The notes under the pieces: generated by a model
Told to the model about the DNA's origin: nothing
What the model saw: the letters and a program-made list of their open reading frames with translations, nothing else
Database searches by the model: none
Position numbers and translations under genes: made by a program
In this document: one piece after another, positions 59,203 through 64,000 of the stretch
Position numbering within the stretch: the stretch's first letter is position 1
Layout of the letters: each line of letters starts with the position of its first letter
NCBI GenBank assembly: GCA_037447655.1
Contig: JBBHKE010003079.1
Coordinates: forward strand, 1-64,000
DNA length: 64,000 bases
Direction: 5' to 3'
Source of the DNA: Zygnema cylindricum
Taxonomy: Eukaryota; Streptophyta; Zygnematophyceae; Zygnematales; Zygnemataceae

Positions 59203-62200
59203 TCATTTTTCCACGGGCTTTAGCTCGCCTTCCTCGGTCAAAAGCGAAAGTTTCTCTTCCTCCCCGTCCTTTTGTGCAGCTGGCGCTTCTGTAGGTATTT
59301 TTGTTACCACGTCGTCTCTAGCTTTATCCTTCTTCCCCTTCTCAACAGCCCAGCTGTACATCACCATGCCTACTACTGCCATAAACATTCCCCCGACGTT
59401 TTTCAAGGTAAGTGAAGCATCTTTCCTAAATAGAACCCAGCCCAACATCAGGACAAGAACTGTCTTCATGTGCCCCAACACTTGAAAAGTTACAGCCGAG
59501 AACTTGCCGATGCAGAGGTACTGGCTCAAGTTGCAGCCTACAGCAAGCACGCAGGACATGCCAATAAATACCTGCAAAAACAAAAACACAATCGCGTTGT
59601 TTACTTTTTCCTTCTTTGCTTCTCTCTTCTCTTCTCAGCTCCTCTTTCTTTTACACACCAATTGCCCAGGGATAGAACACAAACAAAAATGACAAAACAC
59701 AACAACTCAATACTAAAATCTCTTGAGAATCACCTTCCACACCAAATCGGATAGTACCAGATGTAGAGAAAAGCATGTTTGAAACATAGATCAGGTGTGC
59801 CAGCATGTGAATGACAAACCACTATACTGATGTCAATTCCCACTATTGTGCATATATGCAAACGCATACATGAATATATTACGATTATCGTCGAAATTTG
59901 TGGACCAACTTAACTAGGGTCCAAAACTTGAAAAAACCAAAACTTCCAGGTCTGATTCGTCAGTTCAAAAACACCTGAAATTGCATACGACCCTTAACTG
60001 CATTACTGACTGCCTCTTTCTAGAGCCCATCCATAAACAACTGTTAAATCTTTTACTGTGCTTGCTAGAGAGCACTTTCACATGCCAAATTAAGTGAGTC
60101 TACATTGAAAGAGACTTCTGTTTCTCACAACGAGGAATCACGTTCTATAGCAGCAAACTAGCTGAACTGCAATGACCAAGCAGGAATGCAAATGTCACTT
60201 CCAAGAGACAGGCTACCCAATCACACACGGAAGAGGCTAATGACAATTAAGAATATGACATGTAAATCTAAGCAATCAGCCGGAGTACTGTTCGTGCAGC
60301 TTATACCTCAGGAGGCTAGAAAGACTAAAATCAAACATGTATCCAACACTGAAAAAGCACTCCAAATAAGAGGCTATACAAGACTTACTAACAGACTTGA
60401 CAATCTCAAACTTAGCAGAAGCAGGTTTGACAGATTGCGCATGTAACTCTTGTCCCTGGGTTTAAAATTGTTAGAATACTATAAATTTGTACAGGCACAT
60501 GAGCAGCCAGTATATGGCATCACATCACATCTCGCCAAGAGAAGTGCTGAAGACCTATTGAACTCACTGCTGTTAAGTCTGCCCTTTGAAAAAAAACGGG
60601 AAACCTGAATCTGAATTTGCAAAGGTTTGGGACAAATTGGTATCATGAAGATCTAAAGGTAAGTAACCGCTCTACACTCTGTCCGAAACAGGAAGCATCT
60701 TTCACTAACTTCAAGTGATACCTTCATGATTATTTTGTTCTGACTGACCGGCTCTGTTGACATTGGCTACAACCACCACCTCCAGATCCTCAGGGATTGA
60801 CAAAAGCAAGCTACTCCCAAGCATACCGTCACAAGACCAATAGCAAGATAATATGTATGAGCAAGGAAGTACGTTTTTCACATACCGCAGCCATGGCTGT
60901 CATGCTGTACTCCAAGATACTTTTCTGGAAGAGAAGATAGTCCACCAGAGGCCCAACTACAATGAGTGATGCGGCCTGAATGGGGGCTGTTTGGCTGAGC
61001 AGATCAAAGGAACCAACGTTGTACTTCTTCTGAAGTGACCCGATAAACTGCAAAACCCACCAGCCAGGAGCAAATTATAATTCATCGTTCATCCCACATA
61101 AACAATATGACTGTAGCGATCAAGGTGCAACCCTCTAGAAGGCCCCCACAATAATCTTCTACATGATAGTCATTTGCAGATATTGCTTCTTTTTGCAATA
61201 ACCCAGCTATCTCCCAGTGACTAATTAGGCTGGGAAACAGCCACTTACTATCTGTTGCAGTGACGTGCAGATAACAGCAACACAGGCGGCGATAAAGCCT
61301 CCCAGTTTTACATTGAGGTCAGTGACTGTACAAACGCCCACTCCCACCATCACAATCACTACAGATGCCTTAACTTCTTTTGTGAAGGTTTTGGCATTCA
61401 ATACTGCCTCGAAGAAGCACACGGTTGGTATGATGCTCAGCTTTGAAATCTGCAGATGGCAACAAAATACTGGTTATAGACACTGGAGAATAACGAACAA
61501 ATGTTATAATAACACCCATGACATAAGCTAGTGGTACACAGGAAAAACATTAACATACCAGAGAGAGATCAAGGTCAGACAAATGAAAACCTAACATTTC
61601 AAGAAAATTCAAGCGAACAAATTTAACCATGGGAAAAAGACCAAAATTCCCCCTGACATTTGGTACAGTTGTTTAATTGGTCCACAAATCAAAAACCGTT
61701 GCCATCTCCTCAAGAGCTAAAATGATTGTTTAATTCAAAACTGCCAGAACTACCATCTCAAAAAACTTAAATTAAGACCAAAATCAGCGCAAACCTAGTT
61801 AAAATGTAAGCAGAAAAAAATCTGTTCTGTTGATCTCCATTCATTGACAAGCCTCTGTAAAAAAAATATGAGAAATGATTTCCATGTAACAGATTTTCCA
61901 GCTCATGGAGGTGTAGTCAAGACACACGCATACAGAGGAAAAATAAATCTCATTGTTTTTTCCTACTTCGAAGCATGATCGACGCCAGGCGAATTGAATT
62001 GACATGATAAAATAAAATGAGCAAAGAGAATAGACGGACCTGATAATAGAACATGACCAAAGAAAATGAGCAAAGAACAAAAAAAGAAGATGAGAAAAAA
62101 GAAAATGAACTGGCCTGATAAGAAGAGATAGAGCAAAGAAAATAAACTGACCTGATAAAAGCCCACGCTGTTGAGCATAAGGCTCAAATTCATTCCCACA

Positions 62201-63212
62201 ATAGAAGTATTGGCCACTAAACTAAACCAGGCAAGATCCCAGAATGGAACGACATTCTTGTTTGGCAGATATCCTAACGCCGACGTGATCATACCGACCA
62301 TTCCCGTTACAAGAAAATGGAGACCTGTCAAAGTTGTTGCTGAAACATTACAAAGAAAGAGGAGGAACCATTAAAATTAAATTAAAGCCCATATTAGGTC
62401 CAAAACCAATCAGAGTTGTTGCTGAAACATAACCAAAAGAAGGGGAGAAAGACCAGCAACCTTAAACAAGAGCTCGAATACTGTAAGCATTCTCAGAAAA
62501 TCAGTAGAACGACATCAGCAATTTTGCACTAGCAGAACAATTTCCACAGACCATAGTTCAAATATTTCTAAAAAAAGCTTGTAAAACTGAACAACCCTGT
62601 CCACTTGCATAACAAAGTCCTGATCCGGTTTGATAGATCGGATCAGATCGATGGTGAGAAAGTGAAAGATCCACGATCCAGCTGAACAGAAAGCACATCA
62701 TGGACAGCGATGAGACTGATCCACTTAGATACCACCTAACTCAACAAAGAGCTTAAAAATAAATCTTGTTTCCGGTATTCTAATCAGAAAACAAGATCCA
62801 ATACTTCAGGACTGATCAGATGTGAAACATCTACTTCACGAAGCAAAACACAATTAAAACGCTAAAAATAACAGAAAAGAATAAAAATCCAAGTATCATC
62901 CAATTCGTTAAAAGAAGTCTTGGTAAGGTTTAATCCGTGATCCGTCCCTTCAGAGGCCAAATCTGCAAGTTATCATCCGCTAATAAAATTTGCAGATCTG
63001 CAAGTTATCATTCATTTCGCTATAAAACTTGCAGAAATTCAACAGTCCTTTTACATCTGCAGTAAGTCAGAGATCACATCACTACTTCACTTACCAAATT
63101 TGAAGCCAAAGCCGGACATGACTTGCTTGTTGACCATAATAATGCCAACAGAGGTTACTATGTTGAGACCCCATGCTCCAGTAGCCGATATCGCTGCGGG
63201 ATTGTTAACCAT
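59203..63212 (-). CDS. Golgi nucleotide-sugar transporter, UDP-uronic acid transporter (UUAT/KVAG) type
   Basis: Five exons: 63095-63212, 62152-62339, 61249-61449, 60886-61047, 59203-59571. All junctions keep frame and give 345 residues, the usual size for this family. The start is in a strong GCCGCCATGG context. The protein reads ISATGAWGLNIVTSVGIIMV with NKQ, then ATTLTGLHFLVTGMVGM, NLSLMLNSVGFYQ, ISKLSIIPTVCFFEAVL, KEVKASVVIVMVGVGVCTVT, IGSLQKKYNVGSFDLLS, QYLCIGKFSAVTFQVLGHMK and GMFMAVVGMVMYSWAVEK. It has about ten hydrophobic segments and a charged, Lys/Glu-rich cytosolic tail. It is very close to Arabidopsis UUAT1, which exchanges UDP-glucuronic and UDP-galacturonic acid into the Golgi for pectin and related matrix glycans. 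The KTVLVLMLGW and VGMVMYSW segments near the end fit as well. No frameshift or odd residue was noticed; expression signals were not identified apart from the start context. Confidence 0.92.
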
Positions 63213-63320
63213 GGCGGCTGCCCTGTTTTTGCGCCTATTTCCGCTGCGCTGCGGATCAGTTAGAAGCCCTATCCTGATGGATTGGGATGGGGAAGGAGAA
63301 CGTTGGGAAAGAATGTGAGA

Positions 63321-63740
63321 GGCAGCAATGGCTGGAAAATATATTAAGAGGCGAGGAAAAAAGAAGATGACCAGAAATGGATTGCTGTTTTTTTACAAAA
63401 CACTGAATAAGGAATACACGGGAAGCAGCAATGGCTGGAAGCCGCGTCAAGAGCAATAAAAAACAAGAAAAAGAAAACCAGAAATGTTTTGCTGTTTTTT
63501 TTTTTTAAACACTGAAAAAAATAAAACAAGAAAAAGCTGCAATGCTTGGTAAATATGTATGCTGATACTTTGTAAAAAAAAGACGGAAAAAAGAAGAAAC
63601 GGAAAAGCAGCAATGGCTGGTAGCTGAGACAGAGGAAAAACGAAAAAAAGGAAGAGCTTGAAATAGCGTGCTGTTTTCTTCAAAACAAGGAAAAATGAAG
63701 GAGAACCAGCAATGCCTAGTAATATATTCAACCAAGAATA
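63321..63740. repeat. Degenerate tandem repeat upstream of the transporter gene
   Basis: Five imperfect units of about 70-112 bp begin with the phrase CAGCAATGGCTGG or close variants (near 63321, 63424, 63534, 63607 and 63704). Each is followed by a purine-rich stretch and TTGCTGTTTTTT or a related word. It lies 110-530 bp upstream of the start codon, so within the promoter or 5' leader. Confidence 0.65.
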
Positions 63741-64000
63741 GGAACAGAAAGAGGAAACTGGAGAAGGCGAAAAGTAAGTGATGATTACACAGTAACAGAA
63801 AATCAGGAGGAGAGACCGGGTAAACGGATGGAGTTCACTTCAGATATTGTACATGCCACAGAAAATATTACCTACGAACATAAGTGTTAACGCGAAAAAG
63901 ACACAGAATAGGGGGGAGAAACGAAACGAGTTAAAGTCTCTAAAGATTTTCAAATTGTGAAGGGAACTATAGCTGTCACGTCACGTGGCGTGTAAAGGTA

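Noticed and set aside
1-64000. CRISPR array, prophage or bacterial operon
   Set aside because: Intron-containing genes, LTR retroelements and MITEs throughout show eukaryotic nuclear DNA; no direct-repeat/spacer pattern was seen.

Overview
This is eukaryotic nuclear DNA. Genes are split by GT-AG introns of roughly 50 to 2,000 bp, there are no ribosome-binding sites or operons, and LTR-retrotransposon remnants and small terminal-inverted-repeat (TIR) elements fill most intergenic space. The gene content points to a streptophyte (plant-lineage) organism. A nucleotide-sugar transporter closely resembles the land-plant UDP-uronic acid transporter (UUAT) group, and a patatin-like lipase resembles a plant-type PNPLA family. 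A secreted protein combines a Ser-Pro-rich wall-protein-like start with a G8/parallel beta-helix body that I do not expect in flowering plants. A charophyte alga (Chara-like) would fit all of this, but that is inference from memory of the families.

Layout. 0-9.2 kb: pyrimidine-rich spacer, a decayed Ty1/copia polyprotein (3.8-6.95 kb), a second copia remnant (about 7.2-8.2 kb) and, next to it, a truncated BiP/HSP70 pseudogene (8.2-9.2 kb, minus). 10.9-12.7 kb: a nest of three TIR element families. 13.1-21.5 kb (plus): a nine-exon GT92-type glycosyltransferase with N-terminal membrane anchor and coiled-coil stem. 24.05-35.5 kb (minus): a gene of about 30 exons for a secreted G8/beta-helix (CEMIP/fibrocystin-like) protein with a C-terminal array of repeated modules and a MopE-like Asp/Asn-rich metal-binding insert. 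36-44 kb: a Harbinger-like MITE, a tRNA-like cloverleaf, and a compound copia structure (LTR-gag-LTR-RNase H-LTR). 45.4-46.8 kb: two retroelement 3' ends lying tail to tail. 48.0-53.6 kb (minus): seven-exon patatin-like acyl hydrolase. 54.7-58.2 kb: a second dense block of hAT-like and Harbinger-like MITEs. 59.2-63.2 kb (minus): five-exon UUAT-type transporter.

Three of the four intact genes could relate to the cell surface or its sugar supply: the transporter would load UDP-uronic acids into the Golgi, the GT92 enzyme would build a glycan there, and the G8/beta-helix protein would be exported to the wall or matrix. The lipase is probably unrelated. Nothing shows that they act together.

The most notable observations are: the domain architecture of the 24-35.5 kb gene; a composite of two MITE families at 54.73-55.62 kb bounded by one 8-bp target-site duplication, which suggests the pair moved as a unit; the same families nested at 10.9-12.7 kb; and tRNA-like Pol III box A/B sequences antisense in the copia LTRs. 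Exon borders were read by eye from GT/AG signals and frame continuity.
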